The position numbers were made by a program, and so were the translations under genes. From Amphiduros pacificus (lineage: Eukaryota > Annelida > Polychaeta > Phyllodocida > Hesionidae): a stretch of DNA of 64,000 nt. Shown piece by piece: positions 37,501-48,319 of this stretch. Numbering within the stretch: position 1 is the first letter of the stretch; each line of letters opens with the position of its first letter. Where the stretch lies: assembly GCA_949316495.1 (NCBI GenBank), contig OX439005.1, forward strand, positions 24,392,217-24,456,216, given 5' to 3'. A model generated the notes under the pieces. The model saw only the letters and a program-made list of their open reading frames with translations, was not told the origin of the DNA and ran no database searches.

Positions 37501-40500
37501 GATATATACATGTATATAGTATATATTAGCATTTTGAAAAGAAATAACAAACAAAGGTCTCTTGTGTATATGCATGTTCTTTTCTTTCAGTTACATGCTC
37601 GACCATTAAATGAAGCAATAAAGAACATGTATGAACAGAAGAAATTCAAACAGGTAATACACAGATTTTTGGTTTTAAAAATAAATTCAGCAATTTAAGA
37701 GAAGAAACCAAATGCACAATCATTGTAAATCTTTACATTCCACAATGTATGATCTTGAGGAATTCTTTATAAATACTTTATAATATATATTTGATCATTT
37801 TGTTTATCTAGTAAGATTATTAACTCTTCTTACAGATGGTACTGTATATTGAGGCTTGTGAATCTGGGTCCATGTTTGACAGTCTCTTACCAGACAATAT
37901 TAATGGTAAGCTACACAAATTATCTTTTACTCTTGAAAGCCTTGTTTTGAAGTATGTGTCATATCTTTATGTAAATTATGACAATGTTCCCCGCTGGGAA
38001 AGGATCTACATGTAAAAGATTATTTTTGAAGCAATTTCCCAAAATGTTCACAAACATTACAAGAAAACAATGATCAGCATAGCTTTTGTTTTAAAGGCCT
38101 TTGAGTAAGTCAATTGATGTTTGTGTTGGTTCTTTTAAGTATGGGCTACCACTGCTGCAAACCCCAATGAGTCTTCTTATGCCTGTTACTATGACAACAC
38201 CTATCAGACATACCTAGGTGATGTCTACAGTGTCAAGTGGATGGAAGACTCAGACAAGGTCAGATATTGTCTCATTTTTCCCATTTATTATGATGTATGC
38301 AGCAGCTCTAATGAATATTTTATATTAAAATGTATATATTTATGTATATTTATATATATGGGACTAATTTGTATGGAACAAATTAACTAATAAATAATGT
38401 TATTATTACAAACATAGGTTGATTAAATGTGCATCTATTTTGTGCAGGAGGATCTCAAAGCTGAAACATTGAAAAAGCAGTTTAAGATTGTGAAGCAGGA
38501 GACCAATACAAGTCATGTCATGCAGTATGGAAACACGGTAACATTTCTGAATTCAAATAGATGCAAAGGATATCAAATTAGTGTCTGATCTGATCCAATA
38601 TATAACTCCTCTGTTGATGAATAATTTATGTGGATCAGTGGCTATTGGGTGCCCCTTTGTCCCGGATCAAGTATGCACACCCTTTTGGTTATTCCTGTCC
38701 TCTCCTGTTTTGGCTTAGTAATTTTGCTCTCTGTATTGCTGTCAAATTATATAAACACTTATTGTGTGAGCTGCAGTAGTTGGTCATTTAAGTTTTTTCA
38801 TGACAGACAAGATCAAACCTAAACATGAAATATGCTATTTTGAAAGGTCAATTTGTGTTTCAGAAAATTTCCTCTGAGGCAGTTAGCGAGTTTCAGGGTA
38901 AAGTTGCCACCAAACCTCAGATATTGCCACAAGTGCCTGTAAGTTTGATGTTTTCTCATTGCTTTAAACTTTATAAAATGCCACCATCAGGTCTAATAAT
39001 CTTTTTTTTATTACTCAAAAATAAAGATTATGATCTTTTGTTTTTATTTTTTTGTTTTTGTTTTTGTTTCATATCATTGCCATACATTTTATAAAAAAAT
39101 ACAAGATGATAATGAAAAGAATGGTATTATATTTTTTATAACTATTTATATTTTATAAACATATACATGTAGTTGAATGAATGGTGTCTTTTTTACTTTA
39201 TATTTGATCTCAGAAATTAAAATAAAATTTGAGGTTTATTTCTGCAAAACATGAGATGGTGCCTCATAATAATTCTATTCAGGAGTAAGCAATATTAACT
39301 CTGTGTTTGTTTTAGTTGGATGCAGTGCCTTCAGAGATGGTGCCATTAGCCATTCTGCACCACAGACTTACTGCTGCTAAAACCAGTGATGAAGAGGCAG
39401 AGATCCTCGGGAAGATGAATCTCCTCATTAAGGTATGCTGCATCTTTACAGATAATTTTAAATATCACAGTTTATGCTTTTCATTAAATATTTAATTTCA
39501 TAAAAATAGATAGGTATGTCTCAAATGTTCTTTTTACATATGTGAAAATGTGAACTCTTTTCAATACTTGCTTTTTTCTCTTTTAATCTTAAAAAACAAT
39601 ACAAGAGATATGAAGTATGTACATTTTATGATGAGCACATGATCAGAAGCACAATAGGTGGTTTACGTCCATGTCACTTCATAGTGCTAAATAACATGAG
39701 ACAATGAAAAGTCAATAAAACAGACACGGCATGAAGAGAATTTAGCTGATAATAGAGATCAAGGATCTCATTTATAACATTTTGTCCTCACATGACCCAA
39801 ACAAAGTGTCGTATGATAGTGGTAAATAAAAGTAGAAATATTAACATTCTACTGGAGATAAGCCACAGCTAACAGTTTTGTTGTATTAACAATAAGCTCA
39901 ATATCAACCATGTAATATGTACTGTTCGTTTTAAGGGGAAAGTTGTTTTTTTATGTATTCATCAGAAGAAACGCCCACTGATTGTCATTATTTTTGACAA
40001 TGCTCAATACAAATGTTTTAGCATTGTCATCAAAATAATAAACATGTTAGCATGAGAGGAAGTTGTTGACATTATGATAACAGAGGTGATATACCTGATC
40101 ACATGAGGAGAACTATCATTAAGATAACCAGACCATGGCACGTGCCATTATAAATAAGACTACAGCATGCACTGGGGACAAAGATTTCATAAATGAATTG
40201 TTTCTTTTTCACTTCATTTTGTTGTGTAAAAGGAAGTTGAACAAGATATGATAATCTTTATGCCTTGCTGGTATTTTATGTAAAAAAGAGAACAAAATAT
40301 TACTGCACATTATGAATACACAATGTCAGAGCTGTCAATCTCTTTTCATTTATTTGCTTGATTTTTTAAATAAATTATATATCTTTTGATTGCCCAAAGT
40401 ATAGCATCAGTTTAAACTCCTGAAATAAAGCAATGCAGGGTGAGCAAGGCCCCAATATTGAGTACATTATTTTTACCACATTAATTGTTTTCAACCTGCT

Positions 40501-41822
40501 TTGCTGGGCAAACAATATGATCATTTATGAAGCATTTTGCAGGCATTTCCAGAAAATGTTCATAAACATTGCAAAAGGCAATGCTCAACTTAGCTCTAAG
40601 GCCATTGACCTAGCCACTTTGTACAGCAATCACTTTCCAAAGTTATAAAAGTCAAAGAAATATTCAGAAAGGTATTCAGTGATAATGCTTGAAATATTTT
40701 TTTGTTGTTGACTTGAAACAAAGCATTTGCCAAACTCCTGTAATATTTAGTTTCATATTTAGTGAGCTAAATTTATTTTACAGGATAAATAATCTTTGAA
40801 AGATACTATTCCCTCATGTCAACGTGACTTACTATCCATGCTATATGATGAAATCTGTCATGGGTCTGCATGTGACCTCTCTGAATCAGATGGTCTTTAA
40901 ATGATTAAATCAATCAATTAAAATCAGGTACCGGTAGTCTGATGACATTTTAAGACCTGAACCTGCCCCAATTGACATGTATTGTCATTGTCTTAAGATA
41001 TATTGCATGTGATATGATTTCTGTATTTCTCAGAAGGTTATAAATATTTTTTTATGTAACTTATCTTTACTTTAAAAGAAGCCATTGACTTCTACATATG
41101 ACCTGATTGCAAATGATAAGATTATTTGGGGGGATTTTTTTATGACATTCCATAATACTATTCTATATTACTGTAACTTTTATCAATAGGAGAATTAATT
41201 TTGTGTTTGTACTTTATATTACAGAAACAAGGTGACATATTGAAGTCTATGCAAGCAATCACAAGTCGTGCTAGTGGGAGCCCCGAGCAGGCCAGCAGAC
41301 TGATGAACACACGCCACCCGCTCCGGTCATACGACTGCTACGAGGCCGCCGTCGAGCAGTACGACAGGGAATGCTTTGACATCAGCACAGTCAGTGTCAT
41401 TTTATAAGACTAACATGCATGCAGGAAAAAATATCCATCTGACAGCAAGCAGACCATTTTTTGTGTCCATTTTTGTGTTTCAAAAACAATCAAAATTGAC
41501 ATATACCATTCTCGTGGCAAATTCTATTCAGCCATTATGAGATTGAAATATGATACAATCTCGAATATCTCAATAAATGACCTGATATTTTGTTTTAAAG
41601 CTCTATGCTTTCTTCAACCATTTTTAATTTGGGTGTAAATAAATTGCAAATATAAATGTCTGTGTAAGTTAAATTGAAGGAGTCTTGTAAATATGTTTTC
41701 TGTTCTAGAATGATTATGCACTGCGCCACCTGTATGCGGTAGTCAACATGTGCGAGGAGAAGATCCCAACCAGGACTATCTTAGATACTATCTACCACAT
41801 CTGTAGCAACAAACTCTACTAG
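34532..41822 (+). CDS. LGMN: Legumain (asparaginyl endopeptidase, C13 protease)
   Basis: Legumain is a lysosomal cysteine protease that cuts after Asn. Thirteen exons: 34532-34720, 35821-35918, 36632-36713, 36946-37031, 37268-37343, 37591-37653, 37836-37905, 38140-38258, 38448-38537, 38864-38938, 39316-39432, 41225-41389, 41709-41822; 447 residues (human 433). Residues 1-18 ([18 protein letters not shown]) are a signal peptide. [18 protein letters not shown] opens the catalytic domain. The catalytic His is residue 165 in TDHGAPG and the nucleophile is Cys206 in EACESGSMF; their spacing of 41 equals human His148-Cys189. The C-terminal stabilising prodomain keeps the paired-Cys pattern ([34 protein letters not shown]). 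No defect was seen, so an active zymogen is expected. Exon 12 is much richer in GC than its surroundings. Candidate poly(A) signals at 43056 and 43099 would give a 3' UTR of about 1.25 kb. Confidence 0.96.
35289..35385. mobile_element. Fragment of the MITE nested at 21598-22200
   Basis: The segment 'aaaatagacttgaaatctgctgtttcc' through 'ctctggtagaactcgatctctggc' aligns to the subterminal part of that element at about 21612-21710. It lies in LGMN intron 1 and is diverged. Confidence 0.6.
36224..36377. repeat. Two-copy tandem repeat, unit about 77 bases
   Basis: The block GCAAATTTAAAAATGTATTT...GAGAGCTCAATAATTTCTT occurs twice in a row in LGMN intron 2. Confidence 0.9.
39433..41224. other. LGMN intron 11
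   Basis: The longest late LGMN intron; apart from the dispersed repeat at about 40515-40625, I recognise nothing in it. Confidence 0.5.
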
Positions 41823-44800
41823 ACATCATCAAGACACTATCATTTGGACACCATCCACCATGTCTGAAAAAAATATATATCAATTATATTTTCTGCAAAT
41901 ATTTATGCTTTTTGGACACCACCTCTTCCATCTTAACCAGTATCTGTGTGTGTGTACAAAACAGAGCTAAATTGATCACATTATATTTTTATCAGATTTA
42001 TTGTGGGATTAGGTATCAACTATTTACAGCCCTATTCCAAAAATAATCTTTGTTGATTGAGAGCTAATGATTCAGTCATGTTTGCGTTCTCACAGAAATA
42101 TTAAACAAACAGTGATTATATTCTTGAGGCTTTCACCATTTATATACAAACTTTGCTCATATAAAAACAAAACTACTGAATCTTTTTTTTTTAGTTTATA
42201 TTCATATAAATTTGGTATGCTTATTATTTAATGTGATAATAATTGAACATGTGAGACTCCTTAAATTATCCCTGTAAATATAAATCTAACTATTTAGTTT
42301 GTAAGTTAATGTTATGATTAGGAAGCATGTTATTGCAGTCTTTTAGATTCTAAAATGTGATATATTCCTTTTGCTTGGGTGAAATGTTATCCTGCAGTCA
42401 AAAGATCAGTCTGATTTAGATAATAATATAAAGCGATAAATACCATTTTTGTGATATTGATATTTTTACCAGAAATTTGATGAGTTTCCATGTTTTCATT
42501 GCAATATTACGAAGAGTAAACTTTTTTTAACAAGAATTTGATTACGTGCCATAAATAATTAACTAATGTTGTGTGTATTGTATTTCCTAATTCAGGTTAT
42601 TCATGTCTATCTGGTCCATCATTTCGGCATTCTGAAGTTTGGTTTTCAAAGATGGTGATTAAATTGTGCTTCCAGGATCTCTAACAGGTTTAAAACAATA
42701 ATTTGACTTACCTAGGTGAGAGAGAAGGAACTTTGACAACCATTTAAATCCTTAAAATTGTTTTTTTTCTTCTGAAAAGTTTTAAGTTTAATTTGAAAAT
42801 TCTCACTTTTTTGACATTTTACTGCAAATATTTAAAATTAATTACATGATATATCAACCATTATTAGTTGCAGAAAGTCCCACCATTGCTTGACGCTAAT
42901 ATAATGAGATAAATGTATATTTATATTGGATTTTTATAAAGAAAGTAAAATATTTTGTTATTATATCTATTTTGGGAAATACATGTGAACTTGTGTCAAT
43001 TTTTTTAGGTTTTACATGCAAATATATTTATTTTGATTACATTCTTAAAGGTTACAATAAATACAACTGTAATTATGCTTAGCATATCAGCATAATACAA
43101 TAAAAAGCTTAATTTTTGTATATTTTTATGACCAGCCATATGTATATTGGCAGCATAGTCTTTGAAAATCCCTAGCATTATTGTGAGATGATCACCTGTT
43201 ATTGTGATGTTATCCGTATATCATTTCAAAATAATTGTTTTACACTGATATAAATGATTTCATCATGAATTGGTGAATGCAGTGTGCACATTACAAAAAA
43301 ATCTCAATAACATTCCAATATATCCAAACGTGGGCCAATTACTAGAGCGTGCCCATGTTTCTCTATCATATCAGTTCTGCCATCAAAGATAAAGGGGTGT
43401 GCTAAGGATTGGCCATAAGTCAACGCTATTCATAAAAATCTGTAAACTGATTGGTAATGAATAAATGACTATTGATAAAGATTCAGCTTTGTTCTGGCAG
43501 CTGTATTGATTGGTCAGTTTATGGCTCGGACACCTGATTTGTAACTTGATGTTGAACAATTTGGATTGGGTGAAATTTTAGTGAGCAAGAATATATGACT
43601 TTGGGGGAGGGGGAATTCCAAACTTCAAATGACATGAAATACACAGCAATGACAGCAAAGATAGTGAGAAGAATGAACAACAAGCAATACTACTGATGTA
43701 ATACAGAGTATGTTTATACTACATGCAGTTGAAATAAAAAGATGGAATATGATTTCAAAGTCTTTGTTTTAGTGATGTGGATATCATGATGATAACCATT
43801 AATTTCAATTCAAATGTATTACCCCCTGTGAATATCTTGTTGACAATAAACTAAGACTCCAATTAGAAAGATTTTATCTGGATATGGTCCTGTTTGATAG
43901 GGGAGTCTACAATCTCATTTTCACTACCCTCAGGCTTACTAAAGTGGAGGTTTCATTTCAAATTGAATGTAATGAAAGGTAACTGGGCCATTGTGATGCT
44001 CTGTTCCCATGTTATAAGAGTTAGGGGAGTATAGAGAGCACTGCAAATATGCAGAACTAAAATAGCAATAGTTTAAATCGTCTTCCCTGTCTTGGTATTA
44101 TGGATTTAGTTCCCTTGTGCTTTGTTAACAAAATTCTGATATGGCATTTTTTTTCTACTCTCACACATAAGGTAAATTTAACCACTGAAGCATGTTGACA
44201 AATAGGGTCATAATTGCACAGGAGGCGAATCATGTGATTAAGTCATAAGACAGACCTGGATGAACTTATTTAATTGAAAAACTTTTTGTAGCTAAATATA
44301 AATAAAACAGAAATTGGAAGTTTAAATAGATGCCAGGTATTTATTGAATATGACCCTCCATTCACATTATCTCTATACTTAAATATCTATCTGTTCTTAA
44401 TTGGCACAAAGTTACAACAAATATCTTGAAATGGAGATAATTGGCTGATGATGTTTCATATTAGTGCATATTAATATATCACATGACAGTCCTGGACAAT
44501 TGGTGTGTCACTGAACATGCTAAATGTTTCCCTACTAAACTGACACGTCTGTGCAGAAAATAGAGACATCATTGCTTTACCCTTTCACTCAAGTATTGCG
44601 AGTCACTCAAGCAACACCCTTTTAGCCAATTTCTAAACATAGGAAAAGGGAAACCTACATAATAATTTATCAGTACAACAAACATTTGCCCGATTGAAGC
44701 TGAAGTATATTTAACCACTGAATAGGATCATAATAAATAATAAAGGACCTACTTTAGGTGATGAGATGGGGTGCGACTTTCTGGGATGAAAAGCTCCTTA

Positions 44801-44900
44801 ACAATTTTGACACCATTTTCCAATATGGCTGAAGCTCAATGACATCATAATGAGGCTTGTCTACTTTTTGAACAGAAACCATATGCTTTTTAACCTCTAC
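41823..44900. other. LGMN 3' UTR and intergenic DNA
   Basis: Candidate AATAAA signals lie at 43056, 43099 and about 43846. Beyond that, the sequence is AT-rich without supportable genes. Confidence 0.5.
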
Positions 44901-44902
44901 TG

Positions 44903-44965
44903 GGCATGCTCAGAATGAGTGCTGTGACTTCACTGGGCATGCTCAGAATGAGTGCTGTGACTTAA
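44903..44965. repeat. Two-copy tandem repeat, unit about 33 bases
   Basis: The segment TGGGCATGCTCAGAATGAGT...GTGACTT occurs twice in succession just before the 24-base array. Confidence 0.85.
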
Positions 44966-44990
44966 CAGTGGAGTTTACTTTTGAGAGGAA

Positions 44991-45202
44991 CCAGGTGCTT
45001 TTGAACTCATACTGCCAGGTGCTTTTGAACTCATACTGGCAGGTGCTTTTGAACTCATACTGCCAGGTGCTTTTAAATTCATACTGCCAGGTGCTTTTGA
45101 ATTCATACTGCCAGGTGCTTTTGAACTCATACTGCCAGGTGCTTTTGAACTCATACTGCCAGGTGCTTTTGAACTCATACTGCCAGGTGCTTTTGAACTC
45201 AT
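44991..45202. repeat. 24-base minisatellite, about 9 units
   Basis: The unit is CCAGGTGCTTTTGAACTCATACTG, with few variants. Because 24 is divisible by three and the unit lacks stops in some frames, it yields long artefactual frames on both strands. Confidence 0.97.
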
Positions 45203-45886
45203 GATCAGAATGAGGATCCTGGGTAAATAAAAGGTCACAACAGACCATGCATTCTCTGCACTGACAAATCCAAAGCTTAATAATTCAAGTTCAGAAAGCC
45301 ATCCATCAATATAACATTGGTTTGTGGCAATAATTAATAATATTTATTTCATATTTTCCTATGGTTCTGAATGGGATGTATGGCCATCTCTTCAACAGCA
45401 AAGCAGAATCAAGCACAACAGAAGGCTATGGTATCTTCTTAGATCTTTTCACATCTTATAAAGGCACAAGTAGACCTAAAATTAAAGTCTGCTATAGAGC
45501 TATATAAATTATAAATTGACCCTTTTTTATCATTATATTTATCATTTTATTTATCTACTCTCTAAATATACATTCATACAGGTAATTTTATTCACATTCA
45601 TAATCATTTTTCTTCTTGCATGTACATGTATTTACATTAGCATAAGTTAATTATACAATCAAAATATACGATCAGTGCAATTTTATGAAAAAGTAATAAG
45701 GCAAGGAATTCTTTAAATTATAATACAATAAAATTATCTCTGATGACTGGTATTCCTGAGCAGTTAATATGGTCATGTAAGAATCATAATATTCCTGACT
45801 CCTTGTGCAGTCATATTGTTACATCTATTTAGTCCAATATATTGAAAACAATATTAGATAACTGGACAAGCATAGAAGGTCATGTA

Positions 45887-46640
45887 AATTCAAGGCAGGA
45901 ATGGCATAGGAGGTCATGCAAGGTCATGCAAGGATGGCATAGGAGGTCATGCAAGGTCATGGAAGGATGGCATAGGAGGTCATGCAAGGTCATGCAAGGT
46001 CATGGAAGGATGGCATAGGAGGTCATGCAAGGTCATGGAAGGATGGCATAGGAGGTCATGCAAGGTCATGGAAGGATGGCATAGGAGGTCATGCAAGGTC
46101 ATGGAAGGATGGCATAGGAGGTCATGCAAGGTCATGGAAGGATGGCATAGGAGGTCATGCAATGTCATGGAAGGATGGCATAGGAGGTCATGCAAGGTCA
46201 TGGAAGAATGGCATAGGAGGTCATGCAAGGTCATGGAAGGATGGCATAGGAGGTCATGCAAGGTCATGGAAGGATAGCATAGGAGGTCATGCAAGGTCAT
46301 GGAAGGATGGCATAGGAGGTCATGCAAGGTCATGGAAGGATGGCATAGGAGGTCATGCAAGGTCATGGTAGGAATGACAATGTATAAGATCATGCAGGGT
46401 CACGGCACAGAAGACATGCAAATTCACGGCATGGAAGTTCATGATGGGAATGGTGTAGAAGGTCATGCAAGGTCATGGTAGTAATGACCTAGAAGGTAAA
46501 GTCATGGTAAAGAAGATCATGTAATGTCATGTCATAGTAGAAATGGCATAGGCGGTCATACAAGGATATAACTGGAACGTCATGTTAGAACTGGCATAGG
46601 AGGTCATGCAAGGTCAAGCTAGTCGCGGCATGGCATGATT
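45887..46640. repeat. 33-base minisatellite with paired AGGTCA half-sites
   Basis: The core of about 14 units at 45887-46380 reads 'ggaaggatggcatagg' plus AGGTCATGCAAGGTCAT; degenerate units continue to about 46640. One unit near 46173 has a changed second half-site. Frames repeating GHARSWKDGIG (+) and HPSMTLHDLLC (-) are products of the repeat and not genes. Confidence 0.96.
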
Positions 46641-46846
46641 GACGCACCAAGTCATGTTGGGTCATGGCAAAAACTGTGTCATTACTTCACTTTCCAACAA
46701 ATATAGTGGACTAAATAAATGTAACACAAACCATTCATTACCAATCCCTGACTCTTATCTTAAATACTTCATATCACAGACAATATACTTCAAGTTTTTT
46801 CACATTAAACTTCTGATGGTCAGGATCATATCATGCGGGTCACACT

Positions 46847-47250
46847 GAGTGTGTCCCAACAGAATCATACCCCAGTCAAGCATGACTGAGTGTGACCCAA
46901 CAGAATCATACCCAGTCAAGCATGACTGAGTGTGACCCAACAGAATCATACCCAGTCAAGCATGACCGAGTGTGACCCAACAGAATCATACCCAGTCAAG
47001 CAAGACCGAGTGTGACCCAACAGAATCATACCTCAGTCAAGCATGACTGAGTGTGACCCAACAGAATCATACCTCAGTCAAGCATGACCGAGTGTGACCC
47101 AACAGAATCATACCTCAGTCAAGCATGACTGAGTATGTCCCAACAGAATCATACCCAGTCAAGCATGACTGAGTGTGACCCAACAGAATCATACCCCAGT
47201 CAAGCATGACTGAGCGTCCAAGCAGGATCATACCCCAGTCAAGCATAACT
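46847..47250. repeat. 40-41-base minisatellite, about 10 units
   Basis: The unit is GAGTGTGACCCAACAGAATC followed by ATACC(C/T)CAGTCAAGCATGACT. The one-base length variation (ATACCCAG against ATACCCCAG or ATACCTCAG) alternates between units. Confidence 0.95.
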
Positions 47251-47695
47251 AAAATGAATCCTGCTGGCCCTGCATATTCAGAGATCATAAACATAAGATG
47301 TCCAATCTCAAATAATCACAATCTGAAGAATATCTCTGACATATTTTGGTCCTCCTCATCCTACTTGTTAATCTTAAAAAAACAATGAGACATACATTCA
47401 CTCAAATGAATAAATACTCTCGGCTATAAAAGAACATGCGGAGTCTGTCTTATAAAAGCAGATTGGGGTTTGTCTTATGAAACCCATTAGATGCACATAA
47501 ATCATTCCCCAATAATTGTTTGACCCAGTTGTTTAAGAAGCAAGTTACATACTCCTTCAAATAATAAATAATATTAAAAATATTATTTGACTTATTCTCA
47601 CATATCCTCAAGTTTCTTTTTGTGTATTCTTTAAAAAGTAATAAAAGTGAGAGCGAAGATATATCTGTGTCTCAATTAAGCATGTCACAAGACCA
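47251..47695. other. Spacer between two tandem arrays
   Basis: AT-rich unique sequence with no recognised gene; a possible end region of TARBP1 transcripts, though no clear - strand poly(A) signal was found. Confidence 0.4.
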
Positions 47696-47719
47696 CTCAC
47701 TTCAAGACATCATAAATGA

Positions 47720-48319
47720 TGCAATACTCTACTGATGATATTATCTATGAATATGTCTGTGTCGGGGCATCATGTGAAGACGTGTTGTCTAGCGTATTCC
47801 CATATGAGCAGGGCTCCGCTGACGTGGACATTGAGGGATCGGATGATGTGACGTAATAACACTACTGATGATATTATTTGTGAATATGTCTGTGCCAGGG
47901 CATCATGTGAAGACGTGTTGTCTAGCATATTCCCATATGAGCAGGGCTCCGCTGACGTGGACGTTGAGGGATTGGATGATGTGACTTAATAACTCTACTG
48001 ATGATATTATTTATGAATATGTCTGTCATGGGGCATCATGTGAAGACGTGTTGTCTAGCATATTCCCATATGAGCAGGGCTCCGCTGACGTGGACGTTGA
48101 GGGATCGGATGATCTGAAGTAATAACTCTATTGATGATATAATCTATGAATATGTCTGTCATGGGGCATCATGTGAAGACATGTTGTCTAGCATATTCCC
48201 ATATGAGGGAATATTCCCATATGAGCAGGGCTCCGCTGACGTGGACGTTGAGGGATCAGATGATGTGACGTAATAACACTACTGATGATATAATCTATGA
48301 ATATGTCTGTCATGGGGCA
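47720..48319 (-). repeat. Tandem copies of the TARBP1 C-terminal coding end
   Basis: Four units of about 132 bases follow the TARBP1 stop. On the - strand each begins with a copy of the codons for [20 protein letters not shown], continues to the HVFT-stop and carries about 50 bases of 3' sequence. The native segment (48320-48398) is the fifth unit. The copy at about 48165-48270 has an internal duplication of ATTCCCATATGAG. The downstream copies share differences from the native exon (GATCC for GCTCC, CACGTC for CATGTC), so they diversified or homogenised together. Confidence 0.92.

Noticed and set aside
44943-45248. Frames repeating an 8-residue unit
   Set aside because: By-product of the 24-base minisatellite.
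45980-46393. 129- and 137-residue frames of perfect 11-residue repeats on both strands
   Set aside because: A 33-base unit free of stops stays open in several frames; there is no start context, splice signal or domain, and both strands cannot sensibly code.
44991-47250. CRISPR-like appearance of regularly repeated units
   Set aside because: Units are contiguous with no unique spacers, and the genome is clearly eukaryotic.
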